Positions 11,152-24,349 of a stretch of DNA of 64,000 nucleotides are shown here, piece after piece. Below the pieces are notes generated by a model that was given only the letters and a program-made list of their open reading frames with translations, made no database searches and had not been told where the DNA came from. The DNA is taken from contig JAAOOA010000538.1 of NCBI GenBank assembly GCA_012861695.1, positions 1 through 64,000 on the forward strand, written 5' to 3'. Each line of letters starts with the position of its first letter. The first letter of the stretch is position 1. The position numbers were made by a program, and so were the translations under genes. Origin of the DNA: Trematomus loennbergii. Lineage: Eukaryota > Chordata > Actinopteri > Perciformes > Nototheniidae.

Positions 11152-12300
11152 CTGAGCATTGTGAAAACAATTTTAACCAATTTTAAATATATTACAAATT
11201 ACTTTTTTGAAAAATCATTGGTGTATTTGTTTCCCTTTTTTTAGACACCTCTTTCACAAGATACATGAGTAATTTGGTATTGAGCGTGAAAAGTTAGTTA
11301 TGCACAGTTCAGCAAACAAAAAGGCTCAATTACATCAGTGTAGAGGATCAGTCTGTGGAGCAACAGTTCCCAGCAGAAGTCAATGAGCAGCAGTCCAACA
11401 TTAATTTAGGATCAGTATAGTTTCACTGTTGTTTCAGTTAATAGGGTGTTTGAAAAAGAGAAACATCAAAGAATTATGTTACCTTTTCCCATGCACTCCT
11501 ATTCACTGTACATACTTTTACAGACATAAAAACATTTTATGCATGAATATAAATCCTGTCAGATTATGTCTGGTGAAAATCTCACCCTAGCAGAGTTGGT
11601 CAGTGATTCACTGAGGATGTCCTTGATCCCTAAATTAGCAGTTTTGTGTCAGGGTCGATTTTCAAAGTCCAGTGTTGACACATCGTTTTATCTCCACTGG
11701 TGTTCCCCTTCACTTTTCCCTTCTGAAGTCGGCTTGAACATCACATTCAGTCTGCCTTTGTTGCGTTTGCCCTCATACAAGATATCCTTCCCCTCCTCTT
11801 TAAATATCTCATCCCCCGTTTCCGAAGATTTACAATGAGAATATGAAGGTTGAACGTTTCCACGATAATAGATACGAATTGCTTCAAGCGGTGGTGCTTC
11901 CTCTCGTTGCTTCATGCGCGATCCGTAGAAAGTGCCAAGGTTTTACGCACGAGTGGCGCATCCCAAAATCTGAACGAAAGAGAGACATCAATTATTTGCC
12001 TTGCACACATTTCAAACACAGCAGTACACATCGTGAATGTACTAAGATAGGCAACAGGTGGAGCTTATCCGCCTGTCCACAACCTTTATTTCTAAATCAA
12101 ATATATAAAAAAATATACAACCGGTAAAACTCCTGTTTATTGAGATTGGAAACATTTTGCCACGCGATATAATTCCCTGTTGGCAAAGTTAATCTACTGG
12201 TTTTATATCCAAAGTCATGTATACACAATAACGATTTATAGATAGAAAGCGTACATTGTCAATAAAAGTATTTCGCAAATATGAAAGTGAATTGAGTTAC
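11152..12300 (-). other. Candidate 5' intron of npbwr2
   Basis: Bounded by a good donor at 12300 and candidate AG acceptors at 11152 or 11142 on the minus strand. It holds no recognisable repeat and no coding region I would support; the ORFs of up to 99 codons on the plus strand look random. Intron status is inferred from splice signals only. Confidence 0.3.
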
Positions 12301-12500
<200 letters not shown>

Positions 12501-12516
12501 AGGCAGCGCCATCGAC

Positions 12517-12524
12517 CGACGTCA
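12517..12524 (-). promoter_or_regulatory. CRE-like site upstream of the putative npbwr2 first exon
   Basis: The minus strand reads TGACGTCG, 7 of 8 matches to the cAMP-response element TGACGTCA. It lies just upstream of the (GA)n tract in the candidate first exon. Such a site can arise by chance, so its role is inferred only. Confidence 0.3.
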
Positions 12525-12539
12525 TCACGAGATCCCCGT

Positions 12540-14453
12540 GTCCATCATGTCAAAATCATATATTCAATTATTTTTTCCTCCTTTTGTATGGGAAGAATTT
12601 TACTACGTTTGTCCTTTGACTTCACTTGAGCTATGGTGCAGGATGTCGCCACTCTATTGTCCGTCAATGAGATAATACAGTTTTTTTTATTGAGATACAG
12701 CATGGCTTGTGTAAAACTACGGTTCCCTTAATGTGTCCCTTCAAATTAAAAAGTAATTACTAATTTTGTTTAAATACTTTCACTCCTTTTGTTTACAGCA
12801 TCATCTTTTGGTTCACATTTTAAGCAGCCCATCACAGCTGTTTCAGTGAAAAAATGTCTGATAAATCCACTGATTACTACCTGCACATCCACAAAAAGTA
12901 TTATTTGGTCTTTGCTGTTGAGCTGATAAATGCTCCACTATGTTAGAAAAAGAGCTAGATATTTCCTCAGCAGTCGGAGGGGATCAGTACTTCCATAAAT
13001 GTGGGGGACTCAAGAGTCATCTTTGGCCAAACTGAGTTTTTTCAAAGTCAAGTGTTGGCCTGGAGGGAGACACATTGAAATCTTCTGTGGAAATCAAAAA
13101 CTTCCAAAACTTCCTCCATGACATGTGAGATGGAAGAAACTGTCTAACTCGTCGATTTCAAGAAAGTTTTTGACTTGCTCTTTACAGTGTGATGGACAGT
13201 CGGAGTTGTATTGTCTGAAAGAAAATGTGTCACACATGCCAATACGAAATATCCTTCCTCACTGCAACGTCTCATTCCAACTCCTGTTTTCTTCTTCTTT
13301 AATTTTTCTTAGCAGATATCCTAAAAATGAGAGATCATGGGATTGAGGCTTCAGGTCACTTTGAGCTGCATGGTGTTCTCTCTCTCCCCGTGCTTAAGTA
13401 TTTTTTCTCATATTTCCTGTTTTTATCTCTTTGTGTCAGTATCTGAAGAGCATCTTTCATACTTTGAATTGCCCAGATATATGTGCTGGTTCTGAGATAG
13501 TGTAAGCCTTTCAAGCCAAACAACTCTGAAAACAGCATTTTGAGACAGTTTTCTGTTTTTAAAATGGCATTTTCTCAAAATGCGTGAATGCCTTTTTACG
13601 TGGGCCTGTGTGTGTTTGTGTGTGTGTTTGTCTGTCCGTCTGTTTTTTGTTGTTGTTAAGGTCACATTTAAAGGTATTTGTTCACATGTTATGTCCATTA
13701 ACTTACATTTGTATATTTACAGAAGTAAGGCTATACTGTTTCAAAATTAAAAAATGATTTAATACAATGATTTGATACAGAACTTGCAAGACCCTTAAAG
13801 TTATGTATAGTTTCTAAAATAAATACATGTATGTATGCTTTAACAAAATAATTGTCCTCATCTCTTGTCCAAGCTGCCTTCGGGTTTAGACACCTCTTTA
13901 TAACCTTCGTCTTCTCTTTAATCTTTTTTTCCCCTTCACTTCTAAAGTGGATTAAATACGTTAAAATCAACAAAGAGTCATTGCGTTTATCCGGATTCAT
14001 GAAAATTACAGTAAATACTTGTTCCCTGATCCTCCTCTTTCCAATTCTCCCCCTCTCTCACCTCCCATAAGCTACCAGTCGACACTTTGATCCCTCGCCT
14101 CAGCACTATATTTGAGATTTACACTTTTCTTTTAAAACCACCTTTGCTTTAAGCTCACCAACTATTTTTCTTCTCGACTCTGCTGCTGTCATTCGCTGTT
14201 GTTTTGTTTGCCCTGCTGTTATACATACCAAATATGGAAACTCAATTTATTCTACCATTCTTCTAAATGGCTTCAAAACAGCATCATTTATTCTTTACTG
14301 ACACAAACTGAAGCACTGAAACATGAACAGCTTCCCTCAAGTGCTGAGCGTCAACCAAACATTCCTCGTGGGTGGCAATGAAGAAACATTTTGTGTTTTT
14401 TGTAATGTCAAGGGAGTCATTGTGATCTAGGTAACAGTAGTTTGTGATGGATC
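12540..14453. other. Intergenic, nothing recognised
   Basis: Upstream side of the receptor gene. It contains a short GT-rich run near 13607-13630. Short ORFs have no motif and no repeat is assigned. Confidence 0.45.
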
Positions 14454-14456
14454 TTA

Positions 14457-15067
14457 AGGCCCTGACACACCAAGCAGTCACCAGAGAACTCGCCGACGCC
14501 GACTGTTGCGTCGCCGTGTTCTCCTGCGTCTTGGCCATGTGTCGCACTGGAACACACCGCAAAGACTTCAGCCGAGCACGTACGACCTGCGCATGCGTGA
14601 GTGGCAATAACTCTCCTTACCAGCAGGCGGCGGTAGTGTGTATTCGTCATTCAAAAGAGGCAACAACCGGAAGACAGAGAAGAAGAACAGACTGATATAA
14701 ACAAACAACAAATAGCGTGTGCGTTCCATTTTCACTCTCGTCCATCGAAAACATGTTTCGTGCGGTACTGGAGTGATCAGCCATTAGAGTGTTGCTTGTG
14801 GAAGACATTCTCAAGCTACCGTTTCGCTTCTCATGCACTGATTCGCTAGCTGAACAGCCAATCAGAGTGATTTCTTTGTTCGACTGCCTGTGACCGACGC
14901 ACGGCCGATTCAACATGTTGAATCGGCCGTGCGTCGTCCATGAAAGGCCAAATAAGGCGTGTCACGGCCGACGGTGCGGGACACACCAAATTGAGTTTGG
15001 GCGACAGGGCACGCTTCGTCGTCCGACTAACGAAAATGGCCGATTTCGGCCTGGTGTGTCAGGGCCT
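14457..15067. mobile_element. 611-bp Harbinger-like MITE
   Basis: The ends AGGCCCTGACACACCA and its inverse are perfect for 16 bp. Direct TTA triplets flank it (14454-14456 and 15068-15070), as in PIF/Harbinger. The interior is CG-rich (GCCGACGCCGAC type) and has a central 42-bp perfect palindrome. Its ORFs are incidental. Confidence 0.8.
14895..14936. repeat. 42-bp perfect palindrome with no spacer
   Basis: The two 21-bp arms meet at 14915/14916 (CAACA|TGTTG) and run out through GAATCGGCCGTGCGTCG. Pairing is perfect over all 21 positions. Confidence 0.95.
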
Positions 15068-15074
15068 TTAAAGT

Positions 15075-16258
15075 GTAATAGAGTACCTGGCAGTCAGAAA
15101 ACTTGAATAAAACATAAACCAGTTATATTATTGTCTGGGGCATAGTACTGCATAATGACTTTGATTCAGTAACATTGATAATGCCACTGTGTCATACAAG
15201 TTTAAATCCAGCTAATTGGTGTAATGATCAATACAACCCGACAGACTTGGTCAAGATCAATTAATTGCTTTTGTGCGGCAGGAAGTGGTCTGGAGGGTGA
15301 CATTGATGCAGTGACATATCGATCAATAACACATACACGACCTTTACCAGTTAGAAGACAAACCAAAGAGTCTTTGGGTTCACACATCATTTAACACAAC
15401 ACTCCAACACGTGCACTTATACATGGAGAGCAAACAAGCCAAGCCCTAATATCACTGATCTGTGGCTTTACTTTTGTGTTGCTGCAAAGTGTTGCTTGAA
15501 AGTTCCGAAAAGGTTGTAAAATAAAGCATTAAAGAGGACATATCCTGCTTATTCCTAGGTGTATATGCATGTGTTGCTTCAACTGTGACATGTTTACATG
15601 CTTTAATGTTCAAAAAACACTTTTTTAACATTAAGCTATGTAAACATGTCCCATTACAGGCACACATACATTCTATGAACCTGAAATAATCAGTAATTTG
15701 AATATTACTGTGTCTGCCTTGCTTTGTTGTTAGTAGACAGTTCATGTTATGGTTGGGCTAAAAAATGAACCGCCCATTTTATATCCCCCTGATTCTGTTC
15801 AGGAAGACAGGAGCGTTTGAGTCCATGGCAGCAGGTAGCATAAAACCCATTCACAGCAACAAGCAATTTGGACTTTCCATTTCATAACCTGAATGACTTT
15901 GGAGTGTGCGAGGAGACCCAAGCCCCTGGAAGAACCATGAATTCAGAAAGAATCCATCCTGGACTCCGTCTCATAAAATGCTTCTGCTGTAATTGGATTG
16001 CTTACTCGAAAAAATGTTTCTTCTGACTGAGTGGTTACCACAGGTCTGTAAAGCAGCAGATATTTATGGAGAACACGTTCAATAGCTGTAGGAAAGATAC
16101 ATGTGAAAGTGCTGAGCCGAAAGGAAATATGTTTTATGTGTTGAGTTGAAGGCGCTGACAGGTCACACTGGAAGGTGGTCGTATTCTTAAAAGCCCTGTC
16201 AAAAACAGCTGATGGATGGACATGGGCTTCACTTTCATGGTCAGATAATACACTCACC
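15075..16258. other. Intergenic, with a possible degraded MITE end near 15527
   Basis: The stretch from 15527 (ATTAAAGAGGACATAT) resembles the left end of the TTAAAGGAGACATAT family seen at 23474. No matching right end was found. Otherwise nothing is recognised. Confidence 0.35.
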
Positions 16259-16260
16259 CT

Positions 16261-16262
16261 GT

Positions 16263-16302
<40 letters not shown>

Positions 16303-16357
16303 TGTGTGTGTGTGTGGTGTGTGTGTGTGTGTGGTGTGTTGTGTGGCGTGGTGCGTG

Positions 16358-16427
<70 letters not shown>

Positions 16428-16464
16428 TGCTGCGTGCGTGCATGTGTGTGTGTGTGTGTGTGTG
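16261..16464. repeat. Long compound (GT)n microsatellite
   Basis: GT runs broken by GTGGTG and GCGTGC interruptions. Cys-Val and His-Thr ORFs over it are artefacts. Confidence 0.97.
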
Positions 16465-19400
16465 CATTATCTCCTTGTGGTCTCTTCATATTTTTTGTAA
16501 GGTATCGGTATCTATATGTTGCCTCAACCCAACAACCAATAGGGTCAAGTTGTGGTGCTCCATTTATGAACAAAAATGAGTAAAAAAAAAATCTCTAATC
16601 CTAAAAGATTCCTTGACCTCCGTGTCAGAGGTTTGCCTTGAAGTTACATTCAGAGTTTTGATACATTGTGATGTAGAGTAATACTCGTGAATTTCTCTTA
16701 TCCTAATTATTCATGATTTGGGATTGCTTGTTGCAAAGTACTTGTTTCAAACTATCTCTGAATTACTTTGATACTGAAGAAAACTTAAAATGCCTGACAG
16801 TTACCAAGTTTGGAATGTGTTTATCCATTTGGTTTAAGTACATTTAATTGTGATGGTCGTCAGAGATGATTAATCCTCAGTACATGTAGGCTCCTTACTC
16901 TAAAAATATACATATCCTATGTGAGGTTGACATTTTATTGAGTTGTGACTTTTTTCACACAAACATTAACGGTTTTAAAAATAATCTCCATAAGACAGTG
17001 TGCCTTATCTACTGTTGCTGCACCTCCTGCCAAACTGCTGTCCATGATGATAAGCGGATGATAAACTAGCCAAGCAACGATAACTAACTCCCTGTTGTTT
17101 TTCAAAATGATGGCATACACCTGTCCCTTTCACATCATGCAGTGTAACGTCACACGGACAAAATCCCTCCCCAAAGAACAGACCATTCTGGTTTCCGATA
17201 ATACCCCCTCTTTAATCCTTAAGCACACAGGGAGACGTCCAGAGAACAAAAGCATCCTGACACAGACACACAGGTGGGCCAGTGAGGATGGATCAGACTC
17301 CAGTATGCTGAGCAGAGGAAACAGTCACAGCTTCATCCTCCCCTACTGAGTATAAAACACTCAACTTGATAACTTTAATACAACCAGTAAAGGTCCAACA
17401 CTTCAATACATGGCAGCTAAAAGCCTAATAAAAGGTTACATTCCTGGCAATTGCCCCATAAACTAGCTTCTGATTATTGGATAAAAGAAAAACCAATAAA
17501 AAAAAAGTGACAAAGATATGGTTGCTAAACGATCACTGAGATCCTTCCAATCAAAAGCCCGGAAACCTTTATGTGTTGCCGGGTGCTGAGATATACAGCC
17601 GGTAGCTTAGCAATAAATAAATGATATCTGGACAGCTGCTCATACAGTATTCAGCTATGAGTCCACACGAGCACGTCCGCAAGTTACAGAGACTGATATC
17701 TTTTTTTATCAAGTCTGGCCTGGCGACCAATCACTAAGTACTACTCTTCTTAATTTCTGTTACACAGCTTTAAGGATGTGACTCCTAGCTCAGAAATTAG
17801 ATCAGTTTACAGTACAATTGGAATTATCAGCATTTTCCATCCAGTGAATATCACTGTAATCTCTTTTCTAAATTGGCAATTGATTACATATCTCTTTGTT
17901 TTGTAAATGGTGATAATACCATTAGCGTTTGGATTGGTTTCTTATAGGCCTCTCTTTGCAATGCAATTGTCTCAAATAAATGCATTGTGTCCCCCCCCCC
18001 CCCCCCCCCCATACAGTACCTGCACACCTGCTCCCACTCTTCCCATCAGTCCTGCTGCATATATACCAGCCCATACTCTCTGGCAGAATGGTAATTGAAC
18101 TTAGGTCTTAGCACTCCAGCTTTCTGTTCCTTCTGCCTATCTGACCTTGTTGGACACCCTATTACACCCTATGACAATTGACCTGCTTTTGCATTGTTTT
18201 AGAGTTGTTGCCTGACCTTAAATGTGTGTATTTTTCTTTTCTTTGAATCGTGCATGTGAGTTTTACCCTGTGTTTTCTGCTGAGCCATTACACATCGGGT
18301 ATTTCGAAAACACACTACAATTATACAAATTGCATCCTCTTATAGTCCCAATTTTAAACAGGAATAGGCAGATGTTAGACTTGCAAGTTTCACTTAACAC
18401 TGCAGCGAAGCTACATTTATATTGTTGCAAAAAGCTTCAGGTTGGGGGAAGATTGTCGAGGACAATGCATCCTTTTGTTGCTTTTTAACAAAAATGGGTC
18501 CCTCTTAGATTAGGTAGGAATGATTACCTACTCTTAAATGCTTAATAAACATCTGAACCTAACTTTATGTGTTGATTGCTAAGTGACTAAATGACAACTG
18601 TTAGTGTGGGCAAGAGGCAGTAGAGCTGTCAATTATTTTCAAATGAACTGCGTGATGGTTGAAAGAATCTATATATCAATAAATCAATCGTAGGTAATTA
18701 CTGTAGGATCTTTGTGTGGTTTAAATGCCTTTCTGTGTGTTTTTGTGTTGTGTAGCAATGATTCAATGAAGCTGTGATATATAGGATGACACTTTAGCTT
18801 CTAAGCCTTAAGATACAGTGAGACAGGGCTCGTTCTAAAATTAAGCATAATGAAGTATGCTAACCATTATCCCCCCAATTTGTTAGATTTTAAAGAAATC
18901 TGGATGCGATCTATAGGGACTGGTCAGTAAATGTGAGTGTGAAGAATTGAGGAGAGTGTGCCTGCAACACAGATAGAATTGTTCTTTAAGGCTATGATGC
19001 ACGTGTATACTGTAAGAGCCACGTGTGCGGGTCTGTAAGATTTATGTGTGATGCGTCTGGTTGAGCATAAGTAGTTATTTCACATGGCAGTGGCGGCAAC
19101 TTTCAGGTGCTAAGTGCTCAGAATAAGGCATCCACACACATACACCACACACACACACAAACACGCATAGGTTCTTTAAGTGCTGGTTATTTATGTGTGT
19201 TCGAATTCAATTTAGCCTGGCAGTAATTTACTTTCTGCTGAGGGGCAGAGGTCAAAGCAGCATGAGGAAAAGTGAGCAGGGTGTTAGCTTTTTTAATTAT
19301 TCTGATTTTTCATTTTGTTTAAGTAGACATGCTGGGAAAAACAGTCGATACAAGATTTGAGGTAATACAGCGCTCTTGATCAAATGGATAGAAGCAAATG

Positions 19401-19792
19401 ATTGTGCTGCTTAAGCAAACAAATGAGAATGAACACTGGTGAAACAGTTTGATTGGGAAATGGAGATATGGATCAGTAGGTTAAAAAGGAGGGAATATTA
19501 GCTGCAGCTGAAAAAAGGAAAATATGGAGGGATACTGAAGAGGAGATGAAGGGCTGAGAGAAATTGAGGTGATAGAGAAATATCAAGGAGGGAAGACTGA
19601 TTATCAACACTTTTGACTACATTTTCTGATAAATGAATATTCCTGCTGAGAAGCGTTTCAGCCCAGGAAACTTCCACAGCCTGTCAATTTACTGAAAAAT
19701 GATAATCGTTGACGGCTCAGCAACAGCAGTAAGATGGATCTTTAGATTGAGTTTCTAAAAGTGACGAGGTTTTCCCAGAACTAATTCTTTAC
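16465..19792. other. Intergenic, only a poly(C) run
   Basis: Unique-looking AT-rich DNA with a 20-base C homopolymer at 17991-18010. No exon, RNA gene or transposon is recognised. Confidence 0.5.
17991..18010. repeat. Poly(C) tract of 20 bases
   Basis: Direct homopolymer run; its length may be unreliable because of sequencing error. Confidence 0.9.
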
Positions 19793-20330
19793 TTTTTTTA
19801 TTTAACCTTTATTTAACCAGATAAAAACATTGAGATAATATCTCATTTTCAATGCTGACCTGGCCAAGAAGGCAGCAACGTTACACATAACACATAACAC
19901 AAACATATAAAATACAGAGAGCATAACTAAGAAAACAAAAGACGAAAAAGCAGTCACTACATTGTGCACATTAGGACAGTAAGAAAGGTACACTACTTAT
20001 TACTGCAAGAGCAGCTGGTGGTGAGGACTTCAGACAACTTCAATTTAAAACATGTTATTGAGACAAGTGCCATCAGTTTTAGGCGTGATTGAAGGTCATT
20101 CCAAGACCAAGGACCATAATAAAAAAGACTCCTTTTTCCAGCCTCGGTCCACACAGCAGGAACCTGGAACCGTATCCAGGCACTGGATCTGAGGTTGTAA
20201 GAGTCACAAACTGGGGCAAATCTGGCACATATGTAGAGTGGAAGCTTACCTAAAATGGCTTTATACATTAATAAAAACCAATGCTGCATCCTACGCATAG
20301 TAAGTGAGGACCATCCATAATGTTATACGT
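19793..20330 (-). mobile_element. 5'-truncated LINE, 3' end
   Basis: On the minus strand an ORF (20298 to 19993) resembles the C-terminal end of fish LINE ORF2, with YKAILGKLPLYIC, YNLRSS and the W-N-x-L-Q-S pattern. The 3' UTR follows with TTCTTGGCCAGGTC and TGGTTAAATAAAGG, then a short A-rich tail. The 5' part is missing. The clade is not fixed from what I can see. Confidence 0.75.
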
Positions 20331-20339
20331 GGGGATGGT

Positions 20340-21040
20340 CCGCATGTGATTGATTCTGTCACATTCATTTCAGTCGTTTTATTTAGCTGTCCATCTAATG
20401 ATGAGTCATTTTGACAAGTGCAATAGATTGAGACACAGGACTAAATGAAAAAATGACTTTTTCATCAAACAATTGTGTTGTGGATGGAAGTGACCAAAAC
20501 GTCCTGCAAAATGTTACCAGTACACAAGACCCCCTTAAAACTCTTTGATGCAGGCGAGCAGATAAGCCCTTTCTGTATTTGCTTGCACATACATTATGTC
20601 TATTCATTCAGACTGAGGAAAAGAAAAAATCTGATCAAAGACCCAACTCACGGCAGAGGACAACTACGGACAAATATCATATGTCACGCTAAATGACAGC
20701 TTTACGACTTCATCTCTGGGTTATGGAACATTTATTGCACTCAGAAATGATTCAGTATGTACAAAACTTCTAAAAATGGTTCCAGAAACGTTTCCACATT
20801 TAGGCAACATAGTTTTTGGCGATTGCATTCCTGGGCATAACCTCCATGGATCCATGACAACAAATCACAGAGGAACTCAAGTTTTATCTCTGGAGAAAGA
20901 TATTTGTTACCTTCTTTGACCCTGTTTTCCACACTTTGAGCTGAAGTTCAACAACATTTTCAGTTTGCGTTTTCAGTTTTAGTCAAGGAGCTAAAGTGAC
21001 CATTTGTGACCAGTGACAAGTTTCTGATGAAAGAGAAATA
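20340..21040. other. Intergenic, nothing recognised
   Basis: Short ORFs only, without motif. Confidence 0.45.
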
Positions 21041-21049
21041 GATATTGGG

Positions 21050-21757
21050 TCCTGACATGGACTCTTCACACCACCACCATCACCAAGAAAGCTCGACAGC
21101 AGCTCTTCTTCCTCCGCAGGCTTAGGAGGTTCAAAATGGATTCCAGGATACTCTGCAACTTCTACAAGTGCACGATAGAGAGTATCCTGACTGGCTGCAT
21201 CACGGCCTGGTACGGCAGCTGCACCGACCTCAATCGTAAGGCTTTACAGAGGGTGGTGAAAACTGCACAGCACCGGAGCTGCCATCCATGGAGGAGCTTT
21301 ACTCCCAGCGGCTCAGGAAGAAAGCCCTCAGGATTATCAAAGACCCCCATCACCCCAGCCACAAACTGTTCTTTCTGTTGCCGTCTGGCAGACGTTACCG
21401 CAGCATCCTGGCAAAAACAAAAAGATTCGGAGACAGTTGCTTCCCGCGGGCAGTGAGACTGTTAAACAATTGAACTGCTGAAACAACTTCAAAACATTCA
21501 TCTGCTACTCAGTAATATAATATCTACTATCTAATATATATCATTGCAATAACTTGTATATACTGTAGACTCGTACTGCACTATTCCACATACTCACTTT
21601 ATTTTAGAACTATTTTTCTTTTTGTATTACTCTTACTATCTGTATTATTATTATGTTGCATTGTTGGAGAAGCCTGTGACATAAGATTTTCAACTACATA
21701 ATTACTCTGTAGCTATGTCTGTTTGACAATAAAGAACCTTGAACCTTGAACCTTGGT
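21050..21757 (+). mobile_element. 5'-truncated LINE (L2/CR1-type), frameshifted RT C-terminus
   Basis: The first frame reads ILTGCITAWYG...RKALQRVVKTAQ. After a frame change near 21288 it continues as LYSQRLRKKALRII and then a HPSHKLFFLLPSGRRYRS-like block ending at about 21473. This is the usual C-terminal block of non-LTR reverse transcriptases in fish. The 3' UTR ends in GACAATAAAGAACC followed by tandem TTGAACC, the tail repeat. The copy is truncated and frameshifted, hence dead. Confidence 0.85.
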
Positions 21758-21759
21758 TT

Positions 21760-22180
21760 ACCTGAGGAGTTCTATTTAACAATAACAGATCTGTAAAGCT
21801 TCACTGTTTAAGAAAGAACACCCCATCAGGATCAGGCGGAGTCAATGGTTGACAAACAGCAACTTTGAAAAATCATGAAATTAAGATGTTAAGGTTTTGA
21901 AAGAACATCAATTGTGCATCAAGTAGATAAGAAAGACATTCTCTGACTTCTTCTGAGTTTACACCCTTCCTCAGCCCTCTCTTCTTCTGCACATGCATGT
22001 GTGCTGGTGGTAAGCCCTCTAATATTCTTTGTAAGCACTGACCTTATGAATAGCTACAGAAAAAATAAGTGGAACACGATAAGAGACTAACAAAAGGTTG
22101 CACATTTCCATTGTCTGTTTTAAACAAGCTTTCCATCCCCCTGTCAGCTTGTATTGGAAATCTGCCTGTCAAATGTCATG
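21760..22180. other. Intergenic, nothing recognised
   Basis: No features beyond chance ORFs. Confidence 0.45.
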
Positions 22181-22181
<1 letters not shown>

Positions 22182-22250
<69 letters not shown>

Positions 22251-22259
22251 TGTGGTGTG

Positions 22260-22349
<90 letters not shown>

Positions 22350-22353
22350 GTGT
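22182..22353. repeat. (GT)n microsatellite
   Basis: About 170 bp of GT with a few GTGGTG interruptions. Confidence 0.97.
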
Positions 22354-23470
22354 ATGTTCCTGATGTTTGGTCCTCTTGTTCTAAGCTTCTGATTTTTTTT
22401 GTGCTTGTCGTTTTTTCATTTCAGTTGTTTGGAGCATTTTGTTATAACGAGTGGTATGTCTCATGATTCGATTTTAGATCGGGGTGCACCAATCCAATTC
22501 TTCCGTCTTGACACCAAGACCTTGGCTTGATCCAGCGTAATCAAATCAAAGCCTAACCAAATGTTTTTCTTTTAAATCACTCCTTCAAACTCTTTTTATC
22601 TTTGCTTATAAATAAAGACATATTTCAAATGTTCTGTCCTGTTGATTTTTGTATTGTTGCCTATACTTTAATATTCTGTTCGCGTAAAAAAGCATGCATA
22701 TAAATGATTGTCATTTCATTTTATTTTGTATCTCCTCATTTCACTACCAGCTGATGAAATGAAAAAAGTGAAGTGGATTTGCAGACGTGGCTGTTTAGTG
22801 TCTACAGCCAGACGGTAATGATAAGGTGCTGCATTATGACTTAAATGAATTCAACTGTGCACAATGTTCAGATTAGGAAAGAGAAAGAGGACTGAAGGTG
22901 GATGCAAGTGGCAGTAATATTAATGTATTTCACCCTTTAGCTGAAACAGGAACACACATAGCAAACAGACAGCAATTTAAACGAATTCCATGTCACTCTT
23001 TCTACTTCCTAATCATAGTTAAATAAAGAAAAGAATAACAAAACTAGGAGGGAAAAACAATGAGAGAGAATATCCAATACTTCATCATTTCTAATGCTCC
23101 TACATTTCAATCATATATATGTTAAGTGGGAGGTGCAGCTGTAAGTGAACAATTACTATTATGGACTATGAATATTTATCCATCTTTTAAAACTCAATAA
23201 TCACTGAAAGGTTCTGTCCACGGCAGCTTCAGCACTCTCATCCCATCTTTCAACCTACAATGAAAGTCTCTCATGCTCATACTTCTTCCCTCTAACCAAC
23301 CCCCTCCGCCCCCTTAGCCTGTCAGGGTGATTATCCTCGTCTTCCCATTGCTTGGCAACGCAACTAATATCTGTGGGATTCTTCCTCTGCCAATATCCAG
23401 CTGCCAGCAAGAAAAGAGAAGAAAGTCGTAGTCAGGTCGAGTAAATTCCTTTGTCATATTCATTGTAATT
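22354..23470. other. Intergenic, nothing recognised
   Basis: No gene or repeat signature. Confidence 0.45.
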
Positions 23471-23473
23471 TTA

Positions 23474-23910
23474 AAGGAGACATATGATGCTCATTTTCAG
23501 GTTCATATCTGTATTGTGTGCCTCTACTGGGACATGTTAATGTTAAAAAAGCTCTTTATTTTTCTCATACTGCCTGTACCACGTTTTACCATCTGTCTGA
23601 AACCAGAGCCCTGTCTGCTCTGATTGTTTAGATGGCCAGCTCTGTTGTGATTGTCTAAGCAACTGCCTAGAGATGTCTCGCCCCTTAGCCTATCAGGTAC
23701 AACGTGTTGGAGCGTAGCCAGTAGAAGTGCAAGAGTAACCTAGTGATGTCACTGAAGCGTTTCAGCCAAAGGGTGTGGGAAAGAAACTCCATCTGAGGGA
23801 AAACAGAGACTTTGGTCTTTGCTGACCATTTACATGTACACAAACCTATATAACACACTACAGGAACATATTTAAATAAAACTTATATTCTGTCTTTGCA
23901 TCCATAGAAC
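23474..23910 (+). mobile_element. Fragment of a TTAA-type MITE
   Basis: It begins TTTAAAGGAGACATATGATG, a left end I recognise from a common fish MITE family, followed by CATTTTCAGGTTCATA and TTTTTCTCATACTG segments. The expected inverted right end was not found, so the copy is truncated or decayed. Confidence 0.5.
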
Positions 23911-24246
23911 ATGTCTGACAGGAAAGAAAAGATAATAGAATAACATTTCTGCCAACCTTGTGTGTGACTTACCTCGAGTCATAGAAACAGGACCACAACA
24001 CAGATACACCCATTCTACCTCTAATTCACTTCAGCAGTGAGGAGCATGGGTTCTTCAGAGATGAATGAGTTAAATACATATAACTCATACAGTCTGGCCC
24101 TGGTCTGTAGAATCCTGTGGCTTCAAGCTCGGCCATTCGTATGAGACACAAACACTGACCCATCTCACACTCTTCTTCTGTGAATGTGTTTCTATCCATG
24201 TCATTGAAAAAGGAAAGCATTCATGGCTCATCTCCGTATTCGTGAT

Positions 24247-24345
24247 TATCAAATCAAATCAAATCAAATCAAGTTTTATTTATAGCACATTTTTAAACTA
24301 TTTTTGGTCGAGCCAAAGTGCTGTACATATAATAAAAATACCCTA
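24247..24345 (-). repeat. Retroposon 3' tail with AATCA pentanucleotide
   Basis: (AATCA)n at about 24248-24272, then on the minus strand CAGCACTTTGGCTC upstream of GCTATAAATAAAAC. This has the layout of the fish LINE/SINE 3' tail seen at 52810-52865. Confidence 0.6.
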
Positions 24346-24349
24346 CTGT

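Noticed and set aside
15943..16583. His-Thr and Cys-Val repeat ORFs up to 174 codons
   Set aside because: Translations of the GT/CA microsatellite; the same applies at 22069-22466 and 42472-42726.
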